Shown here piece after piece: positions 47,550-58,000 of a stretch of 64,000 nt of DNA (position 1 is its first letter; every line of letters begins with the position of its first letter). The notes below the pieces were generated by a model. The model made no database searches, was not told the origin of the DNA, and saw only the letters and a list, made by a program, of their open reading frames with translations. This DNA comes from Dillenia suffruticosa. Lineage: Eukaryota; Streptophyta; Magnoliopsida; Dilleniales; Dilleniaceae. The position numbers and the translations under genes are program-made. The stretch lies in contig JAVTVX010000017.1 of assembly GCA_033439265.1 (NCBI GenBank), positions 13,166,001 through 13,230,000 of the forward strand, written 5' to 3'.

Positions 47550-48189
47550 ATTTAAACTTTTTGAAATATTAATAAGAATTCAAATAAGATCTACAAACAA
47601 AACTACTAAATCATCATAAGTAATATAATCAATATTTCAAACTAAAATCATATAACAATAAACAAGAACGTTTATTGTACAAAAATGAAATGATCATAAA
47701 TACAAAAATTAATTTCACAAAAATTAAATATAATAATAAATAATATTATAAACTTATTTAATATAAAACAAATTAACTAAATTATTACAATAACATTAAA
47801 TATTATAATAAAATAAAATAAATTATCAAATATTAAACATTTAACAACATTGATTATTTAACAAATCCATATAAGATTTAATATAAACTACTGAGTATTG
47901 TTAATCACAAACATCTCATAATCATTTATCACATAAAATTTACTATTAATTACATTTTAACATCATTAGAGTACAAACTAAAACAATTATCACCACCAAT
48001 TAATAACTCACCGATAGAGTCTGATATCAACACCAGTAACAGCTTCCAATCCAAATAGTCGATAACCGCAAAACCTAACACATAAAAAAAGATTTATAAA
48101 TAACTAATAAGTTAGTTATTTCAATATTATAAAAAAATCTTTTAAATAACATTTCTCACAAAATTAAATAATACAATTCAAACTACATT
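47550..48189 (-). other. AT-rich stretch upstream of the transposase ATG
   Basis: About 640 bases, very AT-rich, without a credible coding frame. It lies between the transposase start and the GC-rich block and is probably an intron or 5' untranslated sequence of the transposase transcript. No splice sites were fixed. Confidence 0.45.
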
Positions 48190-48900
48190 GCTTTTTGTAC
48201 GGGACCGGGCCCAATGGGCCGGGCCGGGCCCAATGGGCCGGGCAGGGTCCAATGGGCCGGGCCGGGTCCAATGGGCCGGGCCCAGTCCAATGGGCCACGA
48301 TGGGAAGCCAGGGGCCATCGTGGCCCATCGCGCAGCAGGGACGCAACAAGGGCTGCGCGGCACCTTCCCGCGTCGGGGCCGCGCAGCCACTGCTACCCCT
48401 TCGCGCGGCGGAGGCGCAAAAAGGGACAGCGGCCCCTTCCCGCGGAAGACGCGCAAAGGGCCCAGCGGCCCCTTCGCGCGTCTGGGCGTCGAAGGGGCTG
48501 CAGGCCCTTCGCGCAGCAGGGCCGCGCAGCCCGGCCGCGCAGCAGGGCCGCGCAGCCCGGCCGCGCAGCAGGGCCGCGCAGCCCCGCAGCGCAGCCGGGC
48601 CGCGCAGCACGCAGCTCAGCGGGGCCGCGCAGCATGGCCGCGTAGCAGGGCCACGCAGCCCGGCCGCGCAGCAGGGCAGCGCAGCCCCTGCCGCGCAGCC
48701 CGGCCGCGCAGCAGGGCAGCGCAGCCCCTGCTGCCCTGCTTCGCGGCGGAGGCGCAAAGGGGACAGCGGCCCCTTTGCGCCTCTGGGCAGCGAAGGGGCG
48801 ACGGCCCCATTGGCCGTCTCGGCAGCGAAGGGGCGACGGCCCCTTCGCGCACCTGGGCAGCGCAGGGGAGGCAGCGCCTTCGCGCACCTCGCCCTTCATG
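48190..48900 (-). promoter_or_regulatory. CpG-dense GC-rich leader block of the CACTA element
   Basis: About 700 bases of strongly GC-rich sequence made of short degenerate tandem repeats: gggccgggcccaatgggcc-type units at 48200-48300, gccgcgcagcagggccgcgc-type units at 48500-48730. All six frames stay open for long stretches, which is an effect of composition. In maize Spm the first exon, the downstream control region, is GC-rich and repetitive and its methylation switches the element. By position (upstream of TNPD, downstream of a repeat array) this block could be the equivalent. That role is inferred. Confidence 0.55.
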
Positions 48901-48920
48901 GATCTGCCATAAAAAACTCA

Positions 48921-48944
48921 GATCCGGCGGCTGGCCGCCGGATC
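48921..48944. repeat. GC-rich perfect hairpin
   Basis: Arms GATCCGGCGGC and GCCGCCGGATC, 11 bases each, separated by two bases. It sits between the GC-rich block and the GA tract on the promoter side of the transposase gene. Confidence 0.9.
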
Positions 48945-49069
48945 TGCCGTCTACGGCCAAGAGAGAGAATGAGAGAGCGAGATTACCTAACACTATCGTA
49001 GATCCGGCATCCCTTCCGCCATCCCTTCGCAGTACCCCTTCGCGGCTGCTCTTCACAAACGAGATGAAC

Positions 49070-49072
<3 letters not shown>

Positions 49073-49115
<43 letters not shown>

Positions 49116-49119
49116 GAGT
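49073..49119. repeat. (GA)n microsatellite; CT tract in transcript orientation
   Basis: An almost pure GA run. In the direction of the transposase gene it reads CT, like the CT tracts near the start of the gypsy LTRs. It could lie at or just after the transcription start, but no clear TATA box was found next to it. Confidence 0.85.
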
Positions 49120-49132
49120 GTGGGAAAAATAT

Positions 49133-49830
49133 CTTGGATTTTGCTTCAAAATCCAAGTTGTCCCAAAATTCGTCCCTGATTCAGGGACGAAATATTTTTT
49201 CGTCCCTGATTTAGGGACGAATTTTTTTTTGTCCCGAAATTCGTCCCTGATTCAGGGACGAATTTTTTTTTCGTCCCTAATTCAGGGACGAAATATTTTT
49301 TCGTCCCTGATATAGCGACGAATTTTTTTTTGTCCCGAAATTCGTCCCTGATTCAGGGACGAATTTTTTTTTCGTCCCTGATTCAGGGACGAATTTGTTT
49401 TTCGTCCCTGATTCAGGGACGAATTATTTTTTCGTCCCTGATTCAGGGACGAATTTTTTTTTCGTCCCTGATTCAGGGACGAATTTTTTTTTCGTCCCTG
49501 ATTCAGGGACGAATTTTTTTTTCGTCCCTGTTTCAGGGACGAATTTTTTTTTCGTCCCTGATTCAGGGACGAATTTTTTTTTCGTCCCTGATTCAGGGAC
49601 GAATTAATTTTTCGTCCCTGATTCCGGGACGAATTAATTTTTCGTCCCTGATTCCGGGACGAATTATTTTTTCGTCCCTGATTCAGGGACGAATTTTTTT
49701 TTCGTCCCTGATTCAGGGACGAATTTTTTTTTCGTCCCTGATTCCGGGACGAATTTATTTTTCGTCCCTGATTCCGGGACGAAATTTTTTTCCCTCCCTG
49801 AAGCCGGAACGAATATCTTTTTCGTCCCAT
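49133..49830. repeat. Palindromic 30-bp repeat array, main block (about 22 copies)
   Basis: The block opens with a perfect hairpin (arms CTTGGATTTTG and CAAAATCCAAG, 49133-49157) and the phrase tgtcccaaaattcgtcc. Then a 30-base unit repeats in exact register: TTCGTCCCTG, att, CAGGGACGAA, then a run of about seven T. The two ten-base arms are perfect inverted repeats, so each unit is a dyad. Low variation between units implies recent amplification or homogenisation. It is likely a binding platform for the element's accessory protein. Confidence 0.93.
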
Positions 49831-50264
49831 CTCAACTATATTAACATGGTTTTTCAAGTCAAAATTGAAGGAAAAATATTGAAAGCAATCAAACAATATC
49901 GAGTCTACTATTTTTGATTAACTGAAAGATATGATTTATTCTTACGCTTTCTTGTTCAAAAGCATAATACCTTAACTACCAGTTCTAATAGAGCTAATCT
50001 GATCACATATCACAAAATGTACATTGTAAAGAAGGGAATGAGAGTGAATTATATGCCTTTTGCAGTGGGAAGATTAGAGAGTTTATAGAGTGTAGATTGG
50101 AATAAATTCAGATCGTAAAGGGGCTTGAAAAAGACCCGATAAATGAAAAATAGATCTTTGTTCAAATAGATTTCTACGCATATTCTGTTTTTCAACATGG
50201 CCAAGAATTTGTCATGGGAGAGATGGTTTTTATTTTTTATTATTTTTATATGAAATATCTTCAC

Positions 50265-50455
50265 TTTTGCTTCAAAAACAAATTTGTCCCAAAATTCGTC
50301 CATAATTCTGGGACGAAATTTTTTTTCGTCCCTGATTCAGGGACGAATATTTTTTTCGTCCCTGATTCAGGGACGAAATTTTTTTTCGTCCCTGATTCAG
50401 GGACGAAATTTTTTTTCGTCCCTGATTCAGGGACCAAATTTTTTCTTCTGAAAAT
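50265..50455. repeat. Second palindromic array (about 5 copies)
   Basis: It starts with cttttgcttcaaaaac and tgtcccaaaattcgtcc, matching the head of the main block, then about five dyad units with the same TTCGTCCCTG and CAGGGACGAA arms. It looks like a shorter segmental copy of the main block. Confidence 0.9.
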
Positions 50456-50914
50456 TTTTTTTCGACCGTAATTCACCGACAAAATTATTTTTTGAGGATG
50501 ATGGAACAACGTACAACAAAAATTATCTCGCTTGATATCACAACTCAATTTTATGTTTTCTTTTATCAACGATCATTTATCGACGGAATCATATTAAATA
50601 TATTTTATTTGTTTAATTTAGTTTAAAGCTAAATTATACTAATAACAAATGCAAAACGGAACGAAAATATCGAACTTGCTTATAAATTTTTAATTTTTTC
50701 GACAAGTTATTTTCTTACTCACTAACCCTTCAATTATGTTACGAAATATAAATTTCAAATTGTAATAGTATTTTTATAAATTTTACTAAATAAACAAATT
50801 CAAAATTGAATTTAAGTTTAGTAGAGGAAATTAATGATACACTATAATGTTCCTCCCGAAGATAGACTTTAGTAGTCCACTAATTTTCCCGGAAATCATT
50901 CCCTTATATTTTGA
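50456..50914. other. AT-rich spacer between CACTA arrays
   Basis: AT-rich, no gene and no repeat recognised. The interval 49831-50264 on the other side of the second array is similar. Confidence 0.5.
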
Positions 50915-51165
50915 ATTTTGCTTCGAACACTCTTTTGTCCCAAAATTCGTCCCTAATTCTGGGACGAAAAACCTTTTCGTCCCTGAATCGGGGACGAAAT
51001 TTATTTTTCGTCCCAGAATCAGGGACAAAATATTTTTTCGTCCCTGATTCAGGGACGAAAAAGTTTTTCGTCCCTGAATCAGGGACGAAATTTTTTTTTC
51101 GTCCCTGAATCAGGGACGAAATTTTTTTTTCGTCCCTGAATCAGGGACGAAATTTTTTTTTTTTC
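50915..51165. repeat. Third palindromic array (about 8 copies)
   Basis: It opens with attttgcttcgaacac and tgtcccaaaattcgtcc, again the same head. The units mostly read TTCGTCCCTGAATCAGGGAC with the centre aat instead of att. Three blocks with the same head but different copy numbers point to segmental duplication followed by local expansion. Confidence 0.9.
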
Positions 51166-51744
51166 GCTACAATCTACGACGAAAGAATGATTTCATCGCT
51201 AAATTTTCGATAAATATATGTTTTCGTAGCAATTTATAGTAAATTTAACGAAAAATAATTATTTTCTTTACGATTTTAACAACCATACTTATGGTTTCTG
51301 ATAATTAAACTCATTCAATACACTAAATTAGAAACTAAATCGATAAATTATTAATAATATTGGCGTATTATGATATAATTATAAAAAATTATTCAATGTA
51401 TTGATTATTATTTAACAAGTATTTCTACTTTAACTCTTCATTTACTTAATCGAATATTTAAACAAATATATAAAATAAAGTTATCAGTGTTATAAATGGA
51501 AAATTTAACAGATAATGAATAAAAAATGAATATACTAATAATAATATTTTGTAACAAATAAAAAGATACTATATTATAACTCTTTTATATAAATAGACAA
51601 TGAATGAAAGATTTTATTTAATATTTTTTGAACATTTTAAGATTTTTATACGCTCTAAGTGTATAACACCGTTTTCAAATCATTTTTTATATTACAAAAT
51701 GTTTATCATACAAGAAAATGTATCTAATTACTGAAAAATAAATT
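51166..51744. other. AT-rich CACTA interior, nothing recognised
   Basis: AT-rich sequence between the third array and the right subterminal array. No gene or repeat was seen. Confidence 0.5.
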
Positions 51745-52360
51745 TTAACGACGAATTTTATCATAAATGTTATTTTTCCCACTCATTTGCAACAAAATTA
51801 GCAACAAATAATCAAATTTGTTGCGACGAATATAAATATTCGTCGCTAATTTTGCAACGAATTTAGAAATTCGTCGCAAATTTAGGGACAAATTCATTTT
51901 CGTCCCAAATTTAGCGACGAATTCAGAAGTTCGTCCCAATAATTTTGAACAAATTTTAAATTCGTCCCGAATTTAGGGACGAATTTCGTTTTCGTCCCAA
52001 ATTTAGGGACGAATTTCGTTTTCGTCCCTATTTTTGGGATGAATTTATTTTTCGTCGCAAATTTAGGGACGATTTTTTAAATTCGTCGCAAAGTTTGCGA
52101 CGAATTTTGAAATTCGTCGCAAATTTAGCGACGAAATATTTTTTCGTCCCAAATTTGCCACGAATTTTGCTTCAAATAAATTTCGTCACAAATTTGCGAC
52201 GAATTTTGTAACGAAAAAGTTTTTAGTTGCTAAATTTGCGACGAAAATATTTTTGTTGCTAAAATTATGGCTAATTTGCGACGATAACATTTTTTGTTGC
52301 TAAATTTGTTGCAGATTTGCGACGAATATGTTTCGTCGCTAAAGTTCGTCGCTAAATTCC
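51745..52360. repeat. Right subterminal array, mixed TTCGTCGC and TTCGTCCC motifs
   Basis: Dense copies of ttcgtcgc/gcgacgaa on both strands as at the left end, mixed with ttcgtccc/gggacgaa forms (51895-52075). This is the one place where the terminal and the internal motif classes occur side by side. Confidence 0.88.
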
Positions 52361-52361
52361 G

Positions 52362-52375
52362 CTTTTTTTGTAGTG
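52362..52375 (-). repeat. CACTA terminal inverted repeat, right
   Basis: Reverse complement CACTACAAAAAAAG, followed by the target duplication ATT at 52376-52378. Confidence 0.95.
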
Positions 52376-52378
52376 ATT

Positions 52379-52540
52379 CCGTATGTTTTAAACACTATCC
52401 AGATGATTTTATGGTTGTATTTATAGGTGATATTCTAATTACTCTAAAGATATATTATGGTATAAGTACCATCTTTGGATTACTTTATGAACTTTGAAAA
52501 TCAAGGAATTGTATTGTTAGATTGAGTAAATTTGAGCTCT
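52379..52540 (+). pseudogene. Reverse transcriptase remnant of gypsy E, right of CACTA
   Basis: DDFMVVFIGDILITLK corresponds to the [14 protein letters not shown] motif of gypsy RT, followed by text like the next RT block up to RLSKFEL. It continues the frame region interrupted by CACTA. The wording changes to copia B after about 52540. Confidence 0.7.
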
Positions 52541-53115
52541 TACATTGTGCTAGTGAGGAGCATTCTAATGCAGCAAAACATGTGTTGCGCTATGTCAAAG
52601 GAACTTTTTACTATGAAGTGCTCTCTAGCTATGGTGAAGACTTCAATTTCCATGGTTTCTTTGATAGGGATTGAGGAGGATCTGCTGATGATATGAAAAG
52701 CTCCTCTGGGTATTGTTTCGCACTTGGTTCGGGCATGTTTTCATGGAGCTCAAAGAAGCAAGAGATAGTGGCACAATCATCTGCTGAAGCTGAATTCATA
52801 GTTGTTGCAATAGCTGTGAATCAAGTGTTATGGCTTAAAAATTTTTTTGCTTATTTGCATATGATGCAGAAGGAAAGTATTACAATGTTTCTGGATAATC
52901 AGATAGCAATAGCCATCTCCAATAATCCTATTTTTCATGGAAAAACCAAACACTTCAATATCAAACTTTATTTCCTCAGGAAAGTTCAGAAAAGTGGTGA
53001 AGTATGTTTACTGTATTGCAAAATGTGTGATTAGTTGGTCGATATACTCATGAAGGCTCTCCCCAGAACCAGAGTTGAGTTCTTGAGAGAGAAGTTGGGA
53101 GTCTGTAGCTGCCGA
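52541..53115 (+). pseudogene. RNase H of copia B (fossil)
   Basis: Typical copia RNase H: HCASEEHSNAAKHVLRYVKG, SSSGYCFALGSGMFSWSSKK, QEIVAQSSAEAEFIVVAIAV, then FHGKTKHFNIKLYFLRKVQ. It is followed by a short purine run (acgcaaggag) and the 3' LTR. A few breaks are present. Confidence 0.88.
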
Positions 53116-53124
53116 CGCAAGGAG

Positions 53125-53337
53125 TGTTAATGTGATATGTCTCAGCAGCTACAGATAAGATTGTTCAGGATTTGGTGGTTAGAACTTGTTAGACTTTTGA
53201 TTTTTATTGCTTAAGTTGTTATTCTTTATCAAATTTGAATTTGATTTGATTGCTATCTTTTAGTTACATTTTTATGTATTTAAAGATCATATGTTTCAAT
53301 AAAATGTAAGAGTGATTAGCAGTAGCAAAAACCAACA
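53125..53337 (+). repeat. 3' LTR of copia B
   Basis: It starts TGTTAATGTGATATG and ends AACCAACA. It matches 12288-12514 with about one difference in ten and a small length difference near the right end. Confidence 0.92.
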
Positions 53338-53342
53338 AAGGG

Positions 53343-53470
53343 CTATTCTTCACATTGATCAAGGGGAAATCTTAGTCTCAATAGCTACTGAGTTTGAAGG
53401 CCCTGTTGATTCTGATATTGCGGAGGCTTTGGCTGCTAGTTGGGGGGTCAAAATGGTTACAGGCTTATAA
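53343..53470 (+). mobile_element. LINE, right fragment (RNase H-like domain)
   Basis: AILHIDQGEILVSIATEFEG and DSDIAEALAASWGVKMV read as the middle of the plant LINE RNase H-like domain, directly continuing the left fragment that ends in VKINSDVG. Copia G follows at once, so the LINE's end and poly-A tail are not seen. Confidence 0.75.
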
Positions 53471-53836
53471 TTACATAAAAGGGTGTGAAACTTTTAAAAG
53501 TGTATAGAATAGAACTATAAAAAAATAAGCAATAATTTTAAATTTTAAAATTACAGATAGTTATCTGGAGTGGTTATAGTCCCAAATTAATATATCTCAT
53601 AACTCCTAATTCTCTATCGTTCAAGGAGAGAAAAACCCAGGGGATAGATATAATTTGGAAGATAAAAAATCTTGGATCTTAAGATCAAACCCCAAGTTTT
53701 GTACACTTATTTTATTTCAATGGATTCATTTACAATTTCTCTGGTTTTTTTGATAATTTTTTTTGGTGATTTAATATAAGATCTAAGGAATATAGAATAT
53801 ATTTATAATACTTTTCACCAAATTAGGTTTCTAACA
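53471..53836 (+). repeat. 5' LTR of copia G
   Basis: It pairs with 59008-59403; the shared words include aacttttaaaagtgtata, agttatct, gagtggttat and atatctcataactcct. It ends ctaaca before a primer-like ttgggatcagaat. Confidence 0.85.
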
Positions 53837-55010
53837 TTTGGGATCAGAATAATTATGCTTAGATTACTAAGAAATTGTGATGGAAATTAAGGACTTTTTA
53901 ATTTTAGGTATTTTATTTTTATAGGAATTTAGGGTTTGTTGGTTTTTGAAATAAAATAAATAAATATATATATCTATATCCGTGTATAAGTGGACGCAAA
54001 GCTGATTTTTCGTCTCCTGTTTAAGTTTTGTTTTTTCAAAATCAACAAACAAAATGGAAGAGCATTAAATGCAAGAAACCCCAACACCAACCAGGCAACC
54101 ACTCCGGGAGCATTAAATCTGGAGAGAGAAAGCACTTTCTTTCTCTCTTGTTTTTCTTTCAAAAAAAAAAAAAGAAAAAAAAAAAAAGGGAGACTTGTGT
54201 CTCTTCCAGACCTCCATATCTACTTCGAATCACAGAGAGAAAATGAGGTGGTCGTCTCTCACTCTCCCTCTGTGAAAAAGGCTAAAACCCATTGTGAATT
54301 ACTTGATTAAGTTAAAATAGGTCTAATTTTATTATATTAGCACGTGGACCTAATTTACTGGGGCAAATTCTGAAACGGCTTTATATTAAAAATTGTCCCT
54401 TCACGGGTTTAATTTCCTAATATAAGACTGAACTTTTATAGAGCCTAATTTAGAATACCGACTAAGTAAAATAAAGTATGGGTTATTAAGTTTAAAAATC
54501 CAAATAAATTATAAAATTGGAACTAAGTGTAGATCCAATTTTTGAGTTTAACCCCATTAAATCAAACTTAGACATATGTCTAATTAAAAATATAATTTTT
54601 AATTCAAATATTTGTTATATATATATTTTTGAAATATTATAATTAAAGTAGCATTTCGCCAACGTGAGCTCTCCTGTATAAATTATTTTATTTCAAAATA
54701 TAAAGGAAGGTTAATATTCTAACAAAATTGTATGTGCATTTACAGGTAATAAATGCGTGATAATTATTTGATTTTGCATGTAAATCGTAAATCACTTCAA
54801 AAGAAGTTTATAATTTGACATGTTAATTTATTATCAGTATTTAATTATTATATTAGGGTACCACTTATAAATTAATTATTTTATCTAAAGATAAAATATT
54901 AATAAAATTACCGATATTTTGTAATAGGGTTACATTTATTTGAATTATTAATTAATTGTTTTACCTTATTGTGAGTATATTTGTTAATTATTTATTATTC
55001 TTTGTTTAGT
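53837..55010 (+). other. Leader of copia G, no gene recognised
   Basis: It starts with the primer-like site (53838-53850). It is AT-rich, with an A-rich run near 54160-54190 and several open frames that look like noise. A short insertion of another repeat cannot be excluded. Confidence 0.5.
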
Positions 55011-55019
55011 TTTACCTTA

Positions 55020-58000
55020 TATTTCTACGAATATCAATGCCCAACTTAGTTCAACTTCTTTCATGAATGGCTCAAATTTTAAATCATGGCAAGGGAAATT
55101 ACATTAAGGAGTTTGGAGTTTACATTAAAGACCGACTCTCCTTTACCATTTACTGATAAGAGTACTCATAATAAAAGAGAGAGATAAAAAAGTGGGAGAG
55201 GTGAGATCACATGTGTTTGATGATCATGAAACAAGCCATCCCAAAGATATTTAGAGATACCATAGCTGATTCTATCACAACAGGTAAAGCTTTCCTTGCG
55301 GATATTGAGAAACGTTTTGTCAAAAATGAAAATGCTTAAATTGGTACACTTTTGGCAAAACTAATTTCAACACGGTATAAGGGTTAAGGCAATATAAGAG
55401 AGTATATAATTAAGAGAGTTGATCTCTAAATGAACTCATTTTGCACTGTGCCTAGGAAGAGTAAAGGTTAAAGCAAGACAGGCAAAAAGTGCATACTTGA
55501 TAACTAAGAACAAGAGAAAAGGAAATAAAATGAAACAAGATAAGGATATTACAGCTACAGCATCATAAAAAAAGCAATGTAAGACACCGGGTGAACTGAG
55601 AAAGTAGGGTTGTTTTTTTTTGTGGCGCTAAAAGGCACAAGAAGAAAAAATGCACCAATTACCATACTTGGCGTGCGAAGAAATGTAAGTTCTTTAATTT
55701 GGTTTGTTCTAAAATTAATTTAATTTTAGTATCAGGATACACTTGGTGGTTGGATTTCATTACTGCTACTCACATCAGTGTGTCTAGCAGAGCTGTCTAA
55801 ATTGTCGATAGCCAACTGATGATGAAAGTTACATCTACATGGGCGATGACAATAAAGTTCTAGTTGAAACCATCGTATATTTAGATTATTGTTAAGAACT
55901 GGATTGTATGTGGATCTATATGAAACTTTTATTGTACCATCTTTCAGACAAAATTTGATTTCAGTTTCTGTATTGGACAAATTTGACTTCACTTGTTCTT
56001 TCAAAAATGGAAAAGTTAGTTTATTTCTTGATACAAAATTGATAAGTTCAGGTTCTTTATGAGAATCCGATAATTTTTATCTACTTAATACCGTGATTTC
56101 TTTTAATAAATCCCTACAAACTAGTATTCGAAGTGTAAAACGTAAATCAATCAATGAAAAATTTTCTATATTATAGCACAAAAGATTATGTCATATCTCC
56201 ATATGGACAATGGAAAGACTTGTATCAGAAAGAATTCTTGATACTCTAAATTTCATGAATTTCGATATTTGTGTAAATTATATAAAGGTAAACAAACCAA
56301 TAAAAAAAGATTTGAAACTAATAGCTCTTTAGATGTCTTAAAACTGATTCTTACGAATATTTATAGGTTATTTCTTTCGGGTTCTTGGAATGGTTAGTGA
56401 TATTTTATCATATTCATAGACGATTATTCTCGATATGATTACATATATCTCATTGCAGATAAATCTCAATCTCTGGACGTATTCAAAATTTATAAGGCTG
56501 AAGTCAAAAACCAACTTAATAAAAGAATTCAAAGTGTCAAATTTGATCGTAGTGAAAAATACTACAGTAAAAATGATAGATTTAGTGAACAACATCCGGG
56601 ATCATTTGCTCTTTCCCTAGATGAATAGGTATCTTCACACAATTCACTATATCGGCTCTCTAGCCATGAATGGTGGTAAAGAGTATGATTGCTCATTCAA
56701 CCTTACCTGAGTCACTCTATGGAGAAGCTTTTAAAATTGCAGCATATACCTTGAATAGGGTTCCCACTAAATCGACTACCAAAACCTCCTACAAGCCCTG
56801 GAATGATAGGTATCCTAGTTTAAAACATTTTCACATTTGGGGTTGTCTAGCTAAGATTAAGCCTTATCAGCCAATTGAAAAGAAACTAGACTCCAAGACG
56901 GTGAGTTGATATTTTATAGAGTACTCTGAAAGATTTAAAAAGTATAAATTTTATGATCCCCTTAAGAAAAAGTTATATTTGAGTTGGAAATTACTCAGTT
57001 CTTTGAGAATGTTGAATTTGTAAGGGAGATTCAACTAGGAACATTATTTTTGAAGAGGAATATATAGATATTCCCATAGATGCCTTGGTTTCTATTCAAG
57101 ATTTACTTGATAGTGTCTAAAACACAACAGATCAAGACAATATTGAAGAATCTCCAATCAAGAAATTCTTCCACAAGAATAATATGAAGAACAAACTCAA
57201 CCACCTCCAGAATCTATGTCATTAAGGAAATCCATTATAAAAAGAAATGTAATTCTAGATAATTATATTGTATTTTTTCATAACATGAGGCAGATATTGG
57301 AATGATGGAAATGATCCAATCAACTTCTGTCAGTCCATGAGAAGTTCTAACTCTCAAAATTGGATAGTTGTCATGAATAAGAAGATGAAATCTATGAAGA
57401 CAATGACATATGGGATCTCATTCCATTGGTTGAAGATGCGAAACCCATTAGTTATAAATGGATATTTAAAACCAAAAGAGATTCAAACGGTAATGTGGAT
57501 TCATGTAAGGTTTGTTTTGTCATAAAAGATTTCACATAGAAGGAAGACATCGATTATAAAGATATTTTCTTTTCGGTTTTTTGGAAAGACACTTTAAAGA
57601 TTATAATTGCATTAGTAATACATTTTAATCTTGAACTACACCATATGGATATAAAAACAGTACTTCTCAATGGCGACATTGATTAAACAATCTATATTGT
57701 ACAATCAGAGTATTTTAGGTCAAATGACTTAATGGAAATGCTTTGTAAACTTAAAAAATCTATTTATAAACTCAAACAGGCATTTCGGTAGTGGTATTAC
57801 AAATTTCACCAAGTTATCATCTCATTTGATTTTGAAATGAATTTAGTTAATGATTGTGTACACCATAAGTTTTGTGAAAGCATGTATATTTTTTTGGTTT
57901 TGTATGTGGCTGACATATTACTTATCAGTAATGATATAGGTTTAGTATATGAAACCTAGAGATTTCTAACCAAAAATTTTGAGATGAAAGATCATGGTGA

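Larger units (their letters stand above)
40490..52375 (-). mobile_element. Complete CACTA (En/Spm) DNA transposon with two intact genes
   Basis: This is an 11.9-kb element with perfect 14-bp inverted ends CACTACAAAAAAAG and a 3-bp ATT target duplication (40487-40489 and 52376-52378), as expected of CACTA transposons. Both element genes read from right to left and are open once canonical introns are removed. The ends carry dense arrays of the GCGACGAA motif on both strands, and the promoter side carries palindromic arrays with a GGGACGAA core. The insertion splits the reverse transcriptase of gypsy E. Both genes whole, plus perfect ends, suggest a recent and possibly autonomous element. Whether it moves cannot be told from sequence. 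Confidence 0.95.
25397..52540 (+). mobile_element. Gypsy E: old Ty3/gypsy element, left part only, carrying two insertions
   Basis: The 5' LTR (split by gypsy F) ends at 37962 and is followed by a primer site, degenerate gag and a degenerate pol that reaches the reverse transcriptase. There it is split by the CACTA element. After CACTA the RT wording resumes and stops near 52540, where copia B RNase H begins. No 3' LTR is present. Many breaks (dozens) make it the most decayed gypsy element here, which fits its place in the nest. Confidence 0.75.
12288..53337 (+). mobile_element. Copia B: Ty1/copia element, expanded to about 41 kb by nested insertions
   Basis: Short LTRs (227 and 213 bases) flank gag, protease, integrase and RT pieces on the left and an RNase H piece on the right, all on the plus strand. 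The flanking bases taggg (12283-12287) and aaggg (53338-53342) form a target duplication with one mismatch, and LINE coding sequence resumes beyond. Gypsy D lies in the gag region and gypsy E in the pol region. Without them the element is only a few kilobases long. The LTRs differ at roughly one base in ten, so it is fairly old. The coding parts carry several breaks besides the insertions. Confidence 0.88.

Noticed and set aside
48188-49315. Open frames of up to 375 codons in the GC-rich block, rich in Ala, Arg, Gly and Pro
   Set aside because: Overlapping long frames occur on both strands, which is an effect of GC content and short tandem repeats. No domain was recognised.
49162-49830. Regularly spaced palindromic repeats that look like a CRISPR array
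   Set aside because: There are no unique spacers, the unit is fully repeated, no cas genes exist, and the setting is a plant CACTA transposon.
49282-49917. Long open frames of about 200 codons on both strands with repeating SLIQGRIFFS or NQGRKKNSS peptides
   Set aside because: They arise because the palindromic 30-base unit is a multiple of three and free of stops. No non-repetitive protein sequence is attached.
53990-54310. A 106-codon frame with a poly-Lys run in the copia G leader
   Set aside because: The Lys run comes from a poly-A stretch, and there is no family match on either side.
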